Part shown: positions 24,584-32,685 of the stretch, in pieces
Layout: every line of letters begins with the position of its first letter
How positions within the stretch are numbered: position 1 is the first letter of the stretch
Origin: Butyrivibrio sp.
Lineage (GTDB): Bacteria > Bacillota > Clostridia > Lachnospirales > Lachnospiraceae
Length of the DNA: 34,055 bases
NCBI GenBank assembly: GCA_017413105.1
Contig: JAFPVA010000234.1
Coordinates: 1-34,055, forward strand
Reading direction: 5' to 3'
Translations under genes and position numbers: made by a program
The notes under the pieces: generated by a model
Database searches by the model: none
Seen by the model: the letters and a program-made list of their open reading frames with translations, nothing else
What the model was told of the DNA's origin: nothing

Positions 24584-24838
24584 TTAAAATTCTACGCTTC
24601 CATTTACGTCGCCGTTGATAACGTAGAATACTCTCTGATCCTCGGGCTTAATATAAACATCAACCTTAGTAAAATCGGCATCAGACAGTCCTTTGGACAT
24701 AGCATCCTTTTTGATAAGCTGCAGCAATTCGTCGGTCCTGCGCTCTTTTTCATGGTACTGAACTACAATGTTTTTCTGAGCTGACGCAAATCCGCCAGTT
24801 ATCTCATTTGCTCTCTCAACACTACTTTTTCTGGCCAT
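24584..24838 (-). CDS. DUF6465-type small protein paired with ParA
   Basis: Small soluble protein of 84 aa. The start at 24838 follows GGGGAGG at 6-nt spacing; the upstream extension to 24874 has no ribosome binding site. The N-terminal segment is basic (MARKSSVERANEITGGF), followed by NIVVQYHEKERRTDELLQLI and a C-terminal VDVYIKPEDQRVFYVIN plus GSVEF. I assign it to DUF6465, a Lachnospiraceae-rich family, from the VQY...KPE..VFYVIN...GSVEF pattern recalled from relatives. It resembles neither ParB nor a ribbon-helix-helix protein. Its position 12 bp before the ParA start makes it the probable functional partner, possibly an adaptor or ATPase regulator. Confidence 0.75.
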   Translation of the reverse strand: MARKSSVERANEITGGFASAQKNIVVQYHEKERRTDELLQLIKKDAMSKGLSDADFTKVDVYIKPEDQRVFYVINGDVNGSVEF

Positions 24839-24928
24839 TTCATCCTCCCCATGTATGAAACTACTACGTATCAAGATATTATTTTAACACAAATTCGTGA
24901 ATATGGGGTAGATTAAGGATTTAGCGAC

Positions 24929-26926
24929 TCACCATACTTTGGTTTCCTTGTTACCTAAAACTGCCAGCGGTCCCGGAATTACGCTTCCTTCCCTGTGGTT
25001 TCCAAGGTAATCACTGTCGAAGGTTATCGGTGTTCCGTCAGGATTTTCAAAGTACTGCTCCGGCTCAAAGGCCTTTCCGAGAGTGGCTGTGGTGATGACA
25101 GCATTTTCGAAGTCGCCCAGTTCTTTTCCGAGAGAAGTCTTTATATACCAGCCGTCCTTCTTCTGAGAAAGCTCTATGGAAGGCTTAGCCTTCTTGTTTA
25201 CAAGATTATTCTTTTCCTTCTTGTAGACGGTAGCGCCTCCAAAGTATGCATTTCCCTCGATCCAGACAGGCAGATGGCCAAAGTGTGCTTTTGCCAGGCC
25301 GCCCATATCAGGGCGCTTCTCAAAATCAAACTGGTCAGCCCATTCCTCATAGGTCGGGAAAATATCGAAAGGAGCAGTTCCGACTACTTCGTAATCTGAA
25401 TCGGCAGCAGTTTTCTTTTTGTCCTTAACGGGATATTTCTGAACAAAAATGTTGTTGTATACTCTGTCATCGCCGTGGAGGATGGTCATAAAGCCGGCAA
25501 CCTCTGTGCGGTGGCGGATATGGTAAGGAGTGTATCTTGGCTCCCTCTGATCGTTGATAATGCTGTCAACACCTGAGTTGATAAGGGAGAAGCTTCCCAA
25601 AATCAGGTTGTGGACACAGGCAATTCCTTCACTTGGAATGGTGACTGATACCGGTGAGAGAAGGAAATTGTTGTCGATAAGTGTTGGTCCGTGGCCTACC
25701 TCGATGAACACATCAGTGTTGAACATAGCACCGGGAGACTGGGCAAGGCCGTTTGGACGGCAGTTGTCGTGCATGAGGTTCTGGCTGATTCGGGCGCCCT
25801 GAGCTTCCCAGTCGAGCCATACTCCCATGATGTTGTGGTGAATGTGGTTTCTTCTGATGGTCACGTCGATTCCGGCGTGAAGCTTGATTCCTGCAGTCTC
25901 TGCGCCGCCAAGCTGCTGGGAAGTACAGATGTCGTGGATCTCACAGTCCTCGATGGTTGAGAAAACTGCGCCCATTCTTCCGACGATACCGGTCTGCTCG
26001 CAGTGGTGAATATGGCAGCGGCGGATTATGTGATGACCTATCTTTTCCTTGAGCCAGCCGTGGTACTGACCTCTGCAAACGGCATCGCGCTCCATCTGAG
26101 TTGGGCTCTTTACATGCTTCTCTGTGAAATACATGTTGTTCTCGGGATCGAGATATTTACCAAGAGAGATACCGCAGCATCTGCTTCCGTAGATCTCGCA
26201 GTCCTCGATGATCCAGCCCTTGCTCCAGTGAGGTCCTATCATTCCGTCCTGATAAGCTGCAGGAGGAGCCCAGGTGGTAGCTGCTTTACAGATGGTAAAG
26301 CCGCTTACTGTTATATAGTCGATGTGATTTATGGCAGGCATGAAGCAGTTGCGCCTTACGCTAAACTCAACCTTTTCCTTGTTGGGATCAAGGCCCTGGA
26401 AGTTGGCGTAAATGACTGTCTTATTCTCTTTTTCATCCTGCTCTGTGTACCAGAGGTACTTGGCAGCATCCTGATCCCAGGCAAGAGGATCGCCTTTTCC
26501 TGCTTCGCACTCCTTGATGGAAGAGCACTCGTACATCATCTTGTCGTTAAGAAATACTGAGCCGGTGTGTCTGATTATCGGAGAAAAATACCAGTCGCCG
26601 TAAACCTGCTCAATATAAGGGTTGTAGGTACCAAAGACAGTGTTCTTAACAGTATTTTTCCAAACCTTGCCCTTAACCTTGGTCCATCCGGTCAGAATCT
26701 CAGCTCCGGTGATGACTGCAGCAAGAGGCTCCTCTGAGCGGTAAACGATTGGTTGCTCCTTGGTTCCGGCATTCTTTGGAACGACAGCCTCACGATATAT
26801 TCCGGGCTTAACAATTACTTCGTCGCCGGGAAGAGCAATCTTAGCAGCGTCGCTTATGTGTTTGAAGGGCCTTTCTGCACTTCCGTTTCCATCACGGAAA
26901 GCATTGGCGTCAACGTAATAGATCAT
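24929..26926 (-). CDS. GH120 beta-xylosidase
   Basis: Removes xylose from short xylo-oligosaccharides in the cytoplasm (no signal peptide). Length 665 aa; the start at 26926 follows AAGGAG. The protein is a right-handed parallel beta-helix and matches Thermoanaerobacterium saccharolyticum XylC as I recall it: IYANFQG.DPN, WAPP.A, GP.WSKGWIIED, AGIKLHA.IDV, LDWEAQG and the C-terminal .KVW. The two catalytic residues of XylC map to Asp372 in WLDWEAQG (nucleophile) and Glu409 in DVFIEVGHGP (acid/base). They are 37 residues apart here against 23 in XylC, because about 14 residues (near PNGLAQSPGAMFNT) are inserted. The gene diverges from a LacI-type regulator and an oligosaccharide importer, fitting uptake followed by intracellular hydrolysis. 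Confidence 0.9.
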   Translation of the reverse strand: MIYYVDANAFRDGNGSAERPFKHISDAAKIALPGDEVIVKPGIYREAVVPKNAGTKEQPIVYRSEEPLAAVITGAEILTGWTKVKGKVWKNTVKNTVFGTYNPYIEQVYGDWYFSPIIRHTGSVFLNDKMMYECSSIKECEAGKGDPLAWDQDAAKYLWYTEQDEKENKTVIYANFQGLDPNKEKVEFSVRRNCFMPAINHIDYITVSGFTICKAATTWAPPAAYQDGMIGPHWSKGWIIEDCEIYGSRCCGISLGKYLDPENNMYFTEKHVKSPTQMERDAVCRGQYHGWLKEKIGHHIIRRCHIHHCEQTGIVGRMGAVFSTIEDCEIHDICTSQQLGGAETAGIKLHAGIDVTIRRNHIHHNIMGVWLDWEAQGARISQNLMHDNCRPNGLAQSPGAMFNTDVFIEVGHGPTLIDNNFLLSPVSVTIPSEGIACVHNLILGSFSLINSGVDSIINDQREPRYTPYHIRHRTEVAGFMTILHGDDRVYNNIFVQKYPVKDKKKTAADSDYEVVGTAPFDIFPTYEEWADQFDFEKRPDMGGLAKAHFGHLPVWIEGNAYFGGATVYKKEKNNLVNKKAKPSIELSQKKDGWYIKTSLGKELGDFENAVITTATLGKAFEPEQYFENPDGTPITFDSDYLGNHREGSVIPGPLAVLGNKETKVW

Positions 26927-26966
26927 AAAGTCTCCTTTTGTGAAAAATGAACAAAAAACGGTTTTT

Positions 26967-26980
26967 GTTTATCGTTAAAC
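26967..26980. promoter_or_regulatory. Operator O1 for the LacI-type regulator (GH120 side)
   Basis: GTTTATCGTTAAAC has the symmetric ends GTTTA/TAAAC about a central CG, as LacI-family operators do. It lies 16 nt downstream of the -10 box of the GH120 promoter, able to block it. Twelve of its 14 bases match the second site read on the other strand. Confidence 0.68.
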
Positions 26981-26995
26981 TAAATTTATGTATTC

Positions 26996-27024
26996 ATACT
27001 ATGATTGAAAGTGCCAAAAGTCAA
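26996..27024 (-). promoter_or_regulatory. SigA promoter of the GH120 gene
   Basis: On the minus strand TTGACT (27024-27019), a 17-nt spacer and TAGTAT (27001-26996) form a near-consensus promoter reading toward the xylosidase gene. Confidence 0.75.
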
Positions 27025-27087
27025 TGCTATATGCACAAATATATTGTCTAAAATTTAAGTTTTATGTGCAGTTTTTCAAAAATACTA

Positions 27088-27119
27088 TTGACATAATTTG
27101 GGGCAGAGCACAATAATAT
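27088..27119 (+). promoter_or_regulatory. Promoter of the lacI-type regulator and importer operon
   Basis: A perfect -35 TTGACA (27088-27093) is followed by the AT-rich CAATAATATA (27111-27120), which offers AATAAT at 18-nt or TAATAT at 20-nt spacing. Operator O2 starts a few bases downstream. Confidence 0.6.
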
Positions 27120-27125
27120 ACATAG

Positions 27126-27139
27126 GTTTAACGATTTAC
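27126..27139. promoter_or_regulatory. Operator O2 for the LacI-type regulator (autoregulation)
   Basis: GTTTAACGATTTAC reads GTAAATCGTTAAAC on the other strand, 12 of 14 identical to O1. It covers the likely start site of the regulator-importer transcript, suggesting one protein controls both divergent units. The two sites are about 159 bp apart centre to centre, which would also allow looping. Confidence 0.65.
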
Positions 27140-27165
27140 TAAAAATCTTTTGACGAGGAAACGAG

Positions 27166-28221
27166 ATGATAACTCTCAAAGAAGTTGCAGAAAAATGCGG
27201 AGTTTCGCCTACGACGGTTTCAAATGTAATAAATGGAAAAGCCAAGACCAGCGAAGAAACCAGAAAAAAGATCCTTAAGGTCATAAGGGAAACCGGGTAT
27301 AAGCCCAATGTCATGGCAAAGGGGCTTCGTATCAAGAAGTCCAGAACTATAGCTATTATTGCGGAGGACATAGCGCAGTTCACATCTCCGACCATCATTG
27401 AGAGCATCATGGCCAATTGTGAGAAGGAAGATTACCGGGTTATTGTACATAATCTGCGTCTTTACGACAGATGGCAGGATACCTGGTACGGACAGGAAGA
27501 GGAGTACCATTCGGTATTGGATCCTGTTATCAGGGATGTTTTGGCTGAGCAGGTTGACGGTGTCATATATCTTGCGGGACATGCCAGGATAATAAGGGCC
27601 TTTGATGAGGATTTTTCCCTTCCCGCAGTCATGTGCTATGCATATTCCAATTCCACAAGGATTCCGTCTGTGGTCATAGACGATGAGAAGGGTGCCTATG
27701 AGATTGTTTCTTACATGGTAAAAAAAGGGCATCAGCGGATAGGCTTCGTCGGGGGGCGAAGAGAAAATATCCACACAGCCAAGAGACTTATGGGCTACCA
27801 GAGAGCTATGTTTGAAAATGGTCTGCTGTTTGATCCAAACCTTGTGTATTACGGGGATTGGAGCAGGGAATCAGGTTATAGCGGCGCTAAAATGCTGATT
27901 CCACAGGGGGTAACGGCGCTGTTTGCGATATCAGATCAGATGGCAGGCGGTATATACGACTACTTAGAAGAGAACGATATCGCCGTGGGAAAAGATCTTT
28001 CGGTTGTGGGCTTTGACAACGAGGATATTTCAGCATATTTCAGACCGCAGCTTACCACAACTGAACTGCCGCTTGGGGAGATTGGCAGAATCTCAGCGGA
28101 GCTTCTTTTGAAGCAGCTGGAAAACAATGAGGGAGAATTTAATGAACCGGAGGAACCGACGGTTGTGTCCGTACCCTGCAAAATGGTGGTAAGGAAATCG
28201 GTTCAGGAAATAAGGATTTAA
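27166..28221 (+). CDS. LacI-family transcriptional regulator
   Basis: Sugar-responsive repressor of 351 aa. The N-terminal LacI helix-turn-helix (ITLKEVAEKCGVSPTTVSNVIN) and hinge helix (GLRIKKSRT region) are followed by a periplasmic-binding-protein-like effector domain (about 60-345) with VDGVIYLAG, RIGFVGG, ISDQMAGGIYDYL and LSVVGFDNEDIS. The ATG at 27166 follows GACGAGGAAACG, a moderate ribosome binding site. It starts the plus-strand operon with two permeases and a binding protein and diverges from the GH120 gene; both promoters carry matching operator-like palindromes. The inducer is probably xylose or a xylo-oligosaccharide, inferred from the GH120 neighbour. Confidence 0.94.
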   Translation: MITLKEVAEKCGVSPTTVSNVINGKAKTSEETRKKILKVIRETGYKPNVMAKGLRIKKSRTIAIIAEDIAQFTSPTIIESIMANCEKEDYRVIVHNLRLYDRWQDTWYGQEEEYHSVLDPVIRDVLAEQVDGVIYLAGHARIIRAFDEDFSLPAVMCYAYSNSTRIPSVVIDDEKGAYEIVSYMVKKGHQRIGFVGGRRENIHTAKRLMGYQRAMFENGLLFDPNLVYYGDWSRESGYSGAKMLIPQGVTALFAISDQMAGGIYDYLEENDIAVGKDLSVVGFDNEDISAYFRPQLTTTELPLGEIGRISAELLLKQLENNEGEFNEPEEPTVVSVPCKMVVRKSVQEIRI

Positions 28222-28245
28222 AGCTTTTTTAGGGAGGAGTACGGG

Positions 28246-29154
28246 GTGTCTAAGAAGAAAATTTATTCTTTAAAACTATTTCTTTTGGTTTTACCATTCA
28301 TTGTTCTGGTAATACTCTTTTGTTACTATCCGCTGTACGGCTGGATGTACGCATTTTATGATTACAAACCGCCAAAAACATTGGCAAACTGTCCTTTCGT
28401 AGGTTTCAAATGGTTTAAATCACTGGTCAGCAGTCAGACCAAGATCGATCAGATCGTTCAGGTACTTAAAAATACCTTTGCAATGAGTGGAATCACTCTT
28501 GGAACAAGCTGGCTTCCAATGCTTTTTGCAGTATTTCTCAATGAGATCCGCGGCGTAAAATTCAGGAAATTTGTACAGACAGTTACAACTCTTCCTAACT
28601 TTGTCAGCTGGGTCATGGTCTATTCAATTGCATTCTCACTGTTTAACAGCACCGGAATGCTCAACTCACTTCTTATGAAGCTTGGGCTCATCGATGCACC
28701 GGTTCTTTTCCTCCAGTCCTCTAACCATGTATGGTTTACCCAGTGGCTGTGGCTTACCTGGAAGAATCTGGGCTGGGCAGCGATCATGTATATCGCGGCA
28801 ATCTCAAGCATTGATGATGAAATGCTTCAGGCAGCGAGGGTTGACGGAGCTTCAAGAATGCAGATTATCAGGCACATCACGATTCCGAGCCTTCTGCCTA
28901 CATATTTTGTTCTTCTGGTTCTTAACGTTGCGAACTTCCTTAACAACGGAATGGAGCAGTACTACGTGTTCCAGAATGCCTTCAACAAGGAATATATACA
29001 GGTTCTTGATCTTTACGTTTACAACCTGGCCATGGGAAGCGGCGGCTATTCAGTTTCAGTTGCCATCAGTATGTTAAAGAGTCTTGTTTCCCTGGTGCTT
29101 CTCATTGTTGTAAATAAGGCATCCAAGAGCATCCGCGGCGAGAGCATTCTGTAA
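28246..29154 (+). CDS. LplB-type sugar ABC transporter permease
   Basis: Inner-membrane permease of 302 aa, CUT1 family, with six predicted helices. The EAA motif that contacts the ATPase is DDEMLQAARVDGASRMQIIRHI near residue 197. The start is GTG at 28246, 6 nt after AGGGAGGAG. It lies 24 bp behind the regulator gene and 11 bp before the second permease. No ATPase gene is present in this cluster, so a shared MsmX-type ATPase encoded elsewhere is expected, as for B. subtilis LplB/YtcP-class importers. Confidence 0.94.
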   Translation: MSKKKIYSLKLFLLVLPFIVLVILFCYYPLYGWMYAFYDYKPPKTLANCPFVGFKWFKSLVSSQTKIDQIVQVLKNTFAMSGITLGTSWLPMLFAVFLNEIRGVKFRKFVQTVTTLPNFVSWVMVYSIAFSLFNSTGMLNSLLMKLGLIDAPVLFLQSSNHVWFTQWLWLTWKNLGWAAIMYIAAISSIDDEMLQAARVDGASRMQIIRHITIPSLLPTYFVLLVLNVANFLNNGMEQYYVFQNAFNKEYIQVLDLYVYNLAMGSGGYSVSVAISMLKSLVSLVLLIVVNKASKSIRGESIL

Positions 29155-29165
29155 GGAGGAGTTAT

Positions 29166-30092
29166 ATGAAATCAGGAGTTGCTGTAAAAAATAAAATCAA
29201 GATCAGCGCAGAAGACAGAGCAGTTGAGATCATATGTTACATAATCTTTTCAATTGCTGCGTTCCTTTGCCTTTATCCGTTTTACTACATTCTTATAAAC
29301 ACAGTAAGTGCCAACGACATAAGTGCAAGAGGCGATGTACTCTTTTGGCCCAAGGGCTTCCATATGCACAACTACGTGTCTGCATCAAGGATTGATGGCC
29401 TGCTTCAGGCCTTTAAGATATCTCTCCTTAGAGCATCCATCGGAACAGCCCTTACGGTATTCGCATCCGCTTTCCTTGGCTTCATGTTTACCCAGGAAAA
29501 AATGTGGGCAAGGAAGTTCTGGTACAGATTTGTTGTTGCAACGATGTATTTCAATGCCGGAATCATCCCATGGTATCTGGTAATGAAGCAGATGCACCTG
29601 ACAAACAATTTCTGGGGATATATCCTGCCGGCTGTTGTATCGCCCTTCAACCTGATCCTTACCAAGACTTTCGTAGAATCAGTGCCAAAAGAGCTGCAGG
29701 AAGCCGCAGAGATGGACGGAGCAGGAATACTTACGGTGTTCTTCAGAGTAATAATTCCTGTAATCAAGCCTATCATGGCTACAGTTGCTATTTTCTCAGC
29801 AGTAAGCCAGTGGAATGCTTTCCAGGATACACTGCTTCTCATGACTGAGAAAAAGCTTTATCCGTTGCAGTTCGTTCTTTACCAGTACCTGAATCAGGCA
29901 AGTTCGCTGGCGTCGCTGGCTCAGAGTAACACCAGTACTTCATCACTGGCAGCAGCTGCAGCAACAACACAGACCACCACCAGCGTACGTATGACCATCA
30001 CGGTTATCGTAGTATTGCCTATCATGCTGGTTTACCCAATCTTCCAGAAGTACTTTGTAAAGGGAATCATGATTGGAGCGGTAAAGGGGTAG
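29166..30092 (+). CDS. YtcP-type (CUT1) sugar ABC transporter permease
   Basis: Second membrane subunit of the oligosaccharide importer, 308 aa with six helices. The EAA motif is PKELQEAAEMDGAGILTVFFRV near residue 177. A Ser/Ala/Thr-rich stretch (SSLASLAQSNTSTSSLAAAAATT, about 248-270) forms a long external loop before the last helix, as is common in YtcP-type proteins. The ATG at 29166 follows AAGGAGGAG. A 199-bp gap with two repeated imperfect hairpins separates it from the binding-protein gene. Confidence 0.93.
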   Translation: MKSGVAVKNKIKISAEDRAVEIICYIIFSIAAFLCLYPFYYILINTVSANDISARGDVLFWPKGFHMHNYVSASRIDGLLQAFKISLLRASIGTALTVFASAFLGFMFTQEKMWARKFWYRFVVATMYFNAGIIPWYLVMKQMHLTNNFWGYILPAVVSPFNLILTKTFVESVPKELQEAAEMDGAGILTVFFRVIIPVIKPIMATVAIFSAVSQWNAFQDTLLLMTEKKLYPLQFVLYQYLNQASSLASLAQSNTSTSSLAAAAATTQTTTSVRMTITVIVVLPIMLVYPIFQKYFVKGIMIGAVKG

Positions 30093-30099
30093 AGCAGAG

Positions 30100-30172
30100 C
30101 ACTTAACGAGGTATTATCGAGTTTAGTGCGAGCCTTGGGTGAACACTTAGCGAGGTTTTTGCGAGCTTAGTG
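30100..30172 (+). repeat. Two 29-nt imperfect palindromes repeated with a 44-nt period
   Basis: Unit 1 (30100-30128) begins CACTTAACGAGG and ends CGAGTTTAGTG; unit 2 (30144-30172) begins CACTTAGCGAGG and ends CGAGCTTAGTG. They agree at 24 of 29 positions, and each can fold on itself (CACT with AGTG plus inner AGC/GCT or equivalent). Unit 2 is further flanked by TGGG (30136-30139) and CCCA (30178-30181). The block sits in the 199-bp gap between permease and binding-protein genes. A degenerate start of the same motif, GAGCACTTACCGA, occurs after the binding-protein stop near 32085. It may be a dispersed repeat or an mRNA processing signal. Confidence 0.7.
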
Positions 30173-30291
30173 AGAATCCCAGAGAGCAGCAGAACTTCCT
30201 TATAAAAAATCTCAGCCAACTAAAGGGGGTAACCCGGAATGGTTCCGGGCGTAAATAGACACCACTAACAAGAAAAACGGAGGTATGAAAA

Positions 30292-32082
30292 ATGAAGTGT
30301 AAAAAATTAGCATCGATTGCACTTTCCACTTTACTTGCAGCGTCTATGCTTGCAGGATGCGGAAGCGGTGCAGCAGACAGCGCAGGATCAACATCCGGCG
30401 GTGGCACAGCAGCCACAACAGAGAGCAAGTCCGAGACGAAGACTGAGACTTCTACCGGTGGGGATACTGCTGCAGCAGCTGAGGTAAGTCATGACTCTGA
30501 GTACACAGTTGATTTCTACAACGTAGCAGCTAACTTCCAGGGCGTTCAGTCCGGATGGTACGGCAAGATCGTTAAGGACAAGTTCAACCTTGATCTTAAC
30601 ATCATTGCTCCTCAGGTAGCCGGAGATGGACAGACTCTTTATCAGACACGCTGCGCAGCAGGAGCTTTGGGTGACCTTATCATCCTTGACAACGCTGATG
30701 CTCAGGAGTGTATTGAGGCAGGACTTGTTCACGACCTTACAGACGTTATCGAGAGCTATCCTAACATCGCAAGATACATGTCCCAGATCAAAGACTTCAA
30801 CTCAATGATGGGTGATGGTACCAAGATCTATGCTATTCCTCTTGAGATGAACAACAACGGACCTACAGCATATAAGCAGCTTCACGTATATTCTTATCCT
30901 CGTATGGGATGGGATATGTACAACGAAGTTGGTGCACCTGAACTTAAGAACCTCGATGATCTTCTTGCTTGCCTTAAGGACATTCAGACAGCTCATCCTA
31001 CAAATGACAATGGCGATCCTGCTTATGCAATCAGCCTTTGGAAGGACTGGGACAGCTATTTCATGGAGAACGTAGCACAGCTTACAAAGTGGTATGGACA
31101 GGAAGTTAACGGATCAGTTCTTATCGGAACAGACAACTCTATCGTTCCTCTTACAGACAAGGCTGGCGCTTACTACAAGATGCTTAAGTTCTTCTATCAG
31201 GCAAACCAGATGGGCCTTGTTGATCCTGACTCTGCTACACAGGACTGGAACGCAATCGTATCCAAGATGCAGGACAAGAGAGTTTACCTCTACTGGTATA
31301 GCTGGCAGTATGGATTCTGGAACACACCTGCTAAGGGAAATGAAGGCGTTAACTACGTTGAGATCCCTGTAGCAGATACAAACCTTTATCAGACATCTGA
31401 CACATATTATGGCGATGGACGTGTTCTTTGCGTTGGTTCACAGGTTGATGATGAGCACTTCGCGAGACTTATGGAGTTCCTTGACTGGTATGCTTCTCCT
31501 GAGGGAGTTCAGATCCAGCACGCAGGTACAGAAGGTCTTACATATACAGTAGAAAACGGCAAGTACACACTTACAGAGGATGGTCTCAACAGATTCTCAG
31601 CAGAAGTATTAGTTCCTGAAGAGATGGGCGGCGGAAACTGGAACGATGGTAACAACCAGATCAACCAGTGGATCGTAGCTTCCTGCGATATCAACCCTGA
31701 TACAAACGAGCCTTACGCTTCTGATATGTGGTCAACAACAATCGAGATGAACCAGACAAAGACAACAAAGGAATGGACAGAGAAGTTTGGTGCAGCTGAC
31801 GATGTTGAGTACCTTCTTAACAACAAGATGATGACAGTAGTTCCTAGTATCAACATGGCACTTGCAATCGATTCAACAGATATCAGCCTTATCCGTAAGC
31901 AGTGCGGCGATATCATCAAGGATTCTTCCTGGAGAATGGTATTTGCTAAGGACGACGCTGATTTCGAAACTCAGTGGGATGCTATGGCATCACAGCTTGA
32001 GGGCCTTGGATGGGCAGATCTTGTAGCATTTGATACAGAGAAGTATCAGCCAATGCTTGACGCTAGAAAAGCAGCTCAGTAA
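30292..32082 (+). CDS. CUT1 sugar ABC transporter binding lipoprotein
   Basis: Binding lipoprotein of 596 aa, the large LplA-like class of COG1653. The signal peptide ends MLAGCG with acylated Cys23; a Ser/Gly/Thr/Glu-rich tether runs to about residue 65. The mature part opens EYTVDFYNVAANFQGVQSGWYGKIV, followed by a typical two-lobed binding fold rich in Trp and Tyr (LWKDWDSYF, KRVYLYWYSWQYGFWN, GGGNWNDGNNQINQW), suited to stacking on sugar rings. The ATG at 30292 follows ACGGAGG; an ATG at 30285 is out of frame. Codon use is strongly biased (CTT, GCA, TCA), as expected for a highly expressed gene. The ligand is probably a xylo-oligosaccharide, from the GH120 neighbour. Confidence 0.92.
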   Translation: MKCKKLASIALSTLLAASMLAGCGSGAADSAGSTSGGGTAATTESKSETKTETSTGGDTAAAAEVSHDSEYTVDFYNVAANFQGVQSGWYGKIVKDKFNLDLNIIAPQVAGDGQTLYQTRCAAGALGDLIILDNADAQECIEAGLVHDLTDVIESYPNIARYMSQIKDFNSMMGDGTKIYAIPLEMNNNGPTAYKQLHVYSYPRMGWDMYNEVGAPELKNLDDLLACLKDIQTAHPTNDNGDPAYAISLWKDWDSYFMENVAQLTKWYGQEVNGSVLIGTDNSIVPLTDKAGAYYKMLKFFYQANQMGLVDPDSATQDWNAIVSKMQDKRVYLYWYSWQYGFWNTPAKGNEGVNYVEIPVADTNLYQTSDTYYGDGRVLCVGSQVDDEHFARLMEFLDWYASPEGVQIQHAGTEGLTYTVENGKYTLTEDGLNRFSAEVLVPEEMGGGNWNDGNNQINQWIVASCDINPDTNEPYASDMWSTTIEMNQTKTTKEWTEKFGAADDVEYLLNNKMMTVVPSINMALAIDSTDISLIRKQCGDIIKDSSWRMVFAKDDADFETQWDAMASQLEGLGWADLVAFDTEKYQPMLDARKAAQ

Positions 32083-32126
32083 AGAGCACTTACCGAAATT
32101 TTGATAAAATAATTATAAATTAAGAG

Positions 32127-32172
32127 GCTGAATCCCGTTCTATGCAGATGTGTAGTGGGATTCAGCTTTTTT
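32127..32172 (+). terminator. Terminator of the xylo-oligosaccharide importer operon
   Basis: GCTGAATCCC (32127-32136) pairs with GGGATTCAGC (32157-32166), followed by six T residues. Confidence 0.9.
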
Positions 32173-32213
32173 GTACAAAAAACAGGAAAATCTGATGAAT
32201 TATCTAACATCAG

Positions 32214-32242
32214 TTGAAAAAAGTGCATAAAAAGTGTATTAT
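32214..32242 (+). promoter_or_regulatory. SigA promoter of the ATP synthase operon
   Basis: TTGAAA (32214-32219), a 17-nt spacer and TATTAT (32237-32242). A second candidate, TTGACA near 32276 with TACAAA 17 nt later, overlaps a small TGACATAT/ATGTGTCA hairpin. About 130 nt of leader would precede the first gene from the upstream promoter. Confidence 0.6.
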
Positions 32243-32376
32243 TATTATGTTATACTGTTTTGTTGTGCGCCAATATTGACATATTGAGAAATGTGTCATA
32301 CAAATACGCAGGAAATATGTGCGGTATAACGATAGTGGTTTAAGAAATGTGATATGGAAGGAGCGTAAAAGACCAG

Positions 32377-32649
32377 ATGGACTTCAGGAATATGTCTAAG
32401 ATCATAGGTCAGTTTGCTATGGTTGGTCAGCTCGGATTGTCGCTTCTTATGCCACTTTTATTATGTCTATTTGTATGCTATCTCTTATGCACCAAGCTTT
32501 CAGTTGGTGTCTGGGTTTACATACCGGGGTTTATTTTGGGGCTCGGTGGTTCTATCACAACTGCCTATAAGGTCTATTTATCAGTTATTCACAGGGAAGA
32601 GAAAAAGAAAAAAGATAATAACGAGGTTTATTTCAACCGCCATATTTAA
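32377..32649 (+). CDS. atpZ: AtpZ-like F0F1-ATPase accessory protein
   Basis: Small membrane protein of 90 aa, first gene of the ATP synthase operon. Two hydrophobic helices (about 12-38 and 44-68) with GQLGLSLLMPLLLCLFV and a glycine-rich GFILGLGGSITTAYKVY are followed by a basic, charged tail (HREEKKKKDNN). This matches the ATPase_gene1/AtpZ family, which lies before atpI in many bacteria and is implicated with AtpI in Mg2+ supply or F0 assembly. The ATG at 32377 is 13 nt after AAGGAG, slightly far; an in-frame ATG at 32392 is farther still. Confidence 0.78.
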   Translation: MDFRNMSKIIGQFAMVGQLGLSLLMPLLLCLFVCYLLCTKLSVGVWVYIPGFILGLGGSITTAYKVYLSVIHREEKKKKDNNEVYFNRHI

Positions 32650-32685
32650 CGCGGCGTAACTAACAAACGGGGAGCAGGCTTTAGC

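Noticed and set aside
23816-24838. ParA gene as evidence of a plasmid or chromid
   Set aside because: No replication initiator, parB or iteron-like repeats are visible, and aspS and ATP synthase genes in the same window argue for a chromosome.
26003-26560. Plus-strand open frame opposite the GH120 gene
   Set aside because: Antisense to clear GH120 sequence, without recognisable domain or initiation signal.
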